Assembly (NCBI GenBank): GCA_013399015.1
Contig: VWZX01008936.1
Location: 5,035,126-5,099,125 of the forward strand
DNA length: 64,000 nucleotides
Direction: 5' to 3'
Source of the DNA: Galbula dea
Taxonomy: Eukaryota > Chordata > Aves > Piciformes > Galbulidae
The translations under genes and the position numbers were made by a program. Shown piece by piece: positions 63,301 through 64,000 of the stretch. The notes below the pieces were generated by a model. It was not told where the DNA came from, ran no database searches, and was given only the letters and a program-made list of their open reading frames with translations. The stretch's first letter is position 1. The number at the start of each line of letters is the position of its first letter.

Positions 63301-64000
63301 TTATTTTAAATGTGGAGACTATCACAGTCCACATTGTGCCAAATAATAGACTAATTACTACCTAAAGCTATGAATAATCAGGAATAGCTGAAGGAAGAAG
63401 TTTCTATGCAGAGTGAGACAAAATTATTTGCGTATACACAAAAATTTTCCACTGGAAGTGTGCACGACCATGAGTTCTTCCTCAGCTGTGGTAAATCACC
63501 ACAATGGAAAGTAACTTTTAAGTAAGGACAGAAGCCAGTTCAGCTGGAAATCACTACACAATCATCAGTGTTTTCATTGACTATGTTCTCTTCGTGCATA
63601 TTTTAAACCTGTTAGTTCCTCCAATTATTTCTTCATTGTTTAAGACTTCTCATGACTCCACTAGAGCTTGAGAGAGATGAAAGCAGAACAAAGGTTCTTT
63701 AGTGCACCTTTCAGATGTGTGCATTGTTTCTGCCAAATATGCATGCCTTTTGCCAAAACATTCCAAAGTACTTTCTACCTTCTGCACGGACATCTAATGA
63801 CCTAAGGTGTGTGGGTGTGCATACATAAATGTATCATCAATAGAGTTATAGAGCTTTACAGACAAAAATAACAGCTTAACCAAATATAATCAAAACCAAA
63901 TAGGCATAAAGTTTCCCATATCCCTACTCCCCTTTGTACTTTCAACAGACTTGAAACAACTGCATTAATGCAGCAAGCAATAGCTTGTAAAAGGATGCAA

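Larger units (their letters stand above)
46386..64000 (-). other. SRBD1 intron upstream of exon A (partial, at least 17.6 kb)
   Basis: The acceptor of exon A is at 46386-46387 (minus strand). The preceding exon should encode the part of the YqgF domain that includes the family motif GNGTACRE and end with two bases of the Cys or similar codon before IVSEAG. I looked for reverse-complement forms of these motifs up to 64000 and did not find them, so the next 5' exon probably lies beyond the window. The intron contains a CpG cluster (46904-46951), GC-richer islands near 51480-51760 and 57660-57960, a 69-bp minisatellite and one old CR1 fragment. Otherwise I see nothing specific. Confidence 0.7.

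Noticed and set aside
1..64000. Bacterial-type systems, CRISPR arrays, tRNA or rRNA genes
   Set aside because: No regular spacer-repeat array, no cloverleaf or rRNA core sequence was seen, and the exon-intron structure with CR1 shows vertebrate nuclear DNA.

Overview
This window is vertebrate, almost certainly avian, nuclear DNA. Seven CR1-type LINE fragments carry the bird-style 3' tail (ATTCTGTG-type octamers and their reverse complements), coding sequence is very sparse, and the background is AT-rich intron. Nothing suggests bacterial, plasmid or phage DNA, and there are no tRNA, rRNA or CRISPR features. The exact species cannot be read from the sequence.

The window lies inside one large gene on the minus strand, recognised as SRBD1 (S1 RNA-binding domain protein 1, the metazoan relative of bacterial Tex and eukaryotic Spt6). 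Five internal coding exons were located by homology, reading frame and splice sites. In transcription order they are 46294-46385, 36549-36631, 5968-6074, 3251-3427 and 821-964. Their phases join exactly and give 603 bp (201 codons) of continuous frame. This segment runs from the end of the YqgF/RuvC-like domain, through the Tex/Spt6 helical segment and the double helix-hairpin-helix module, to a basic linker followed by the start of the next helical segment. The gene's 5' end, the N-terminal domains, the S1 domain, the stop codon and the 3' UTR are not in the window.

Layout by region: 1-6.1 kb holds the three most 3' exons close together. 6.1-36.5 kb is a single intron of about 30.5 kb with three CR1 fragments (8.7, 17.1-18.1 and 30.9 kb). 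36.5 kb is one short exon. 36.6-46.3 kb is an intron with three more CR1 fragments and one palindromic, MITE-like element near 38.3 kb. 46.3 kb is the most 5' exon seen. 46.4-64 kb is further intron with a small CpG cluster, a three-copy 69-bp minisatellite (55.1-55.3 kb) and an old CR1 fragment at 57.2 kb.

The remaining open reading frames (mostly 60-100 codons, the longest 196) show no recognisable domain, often overlap open frames on the other strand, and are best treated as chance. I found no convincing new biological system. The most useful observations are the exon phase pattern in SRBD1, a few unexplained GC-richer islands with long open frames, the CpG cluster beside the 5'-most exon, and the palindromic element.
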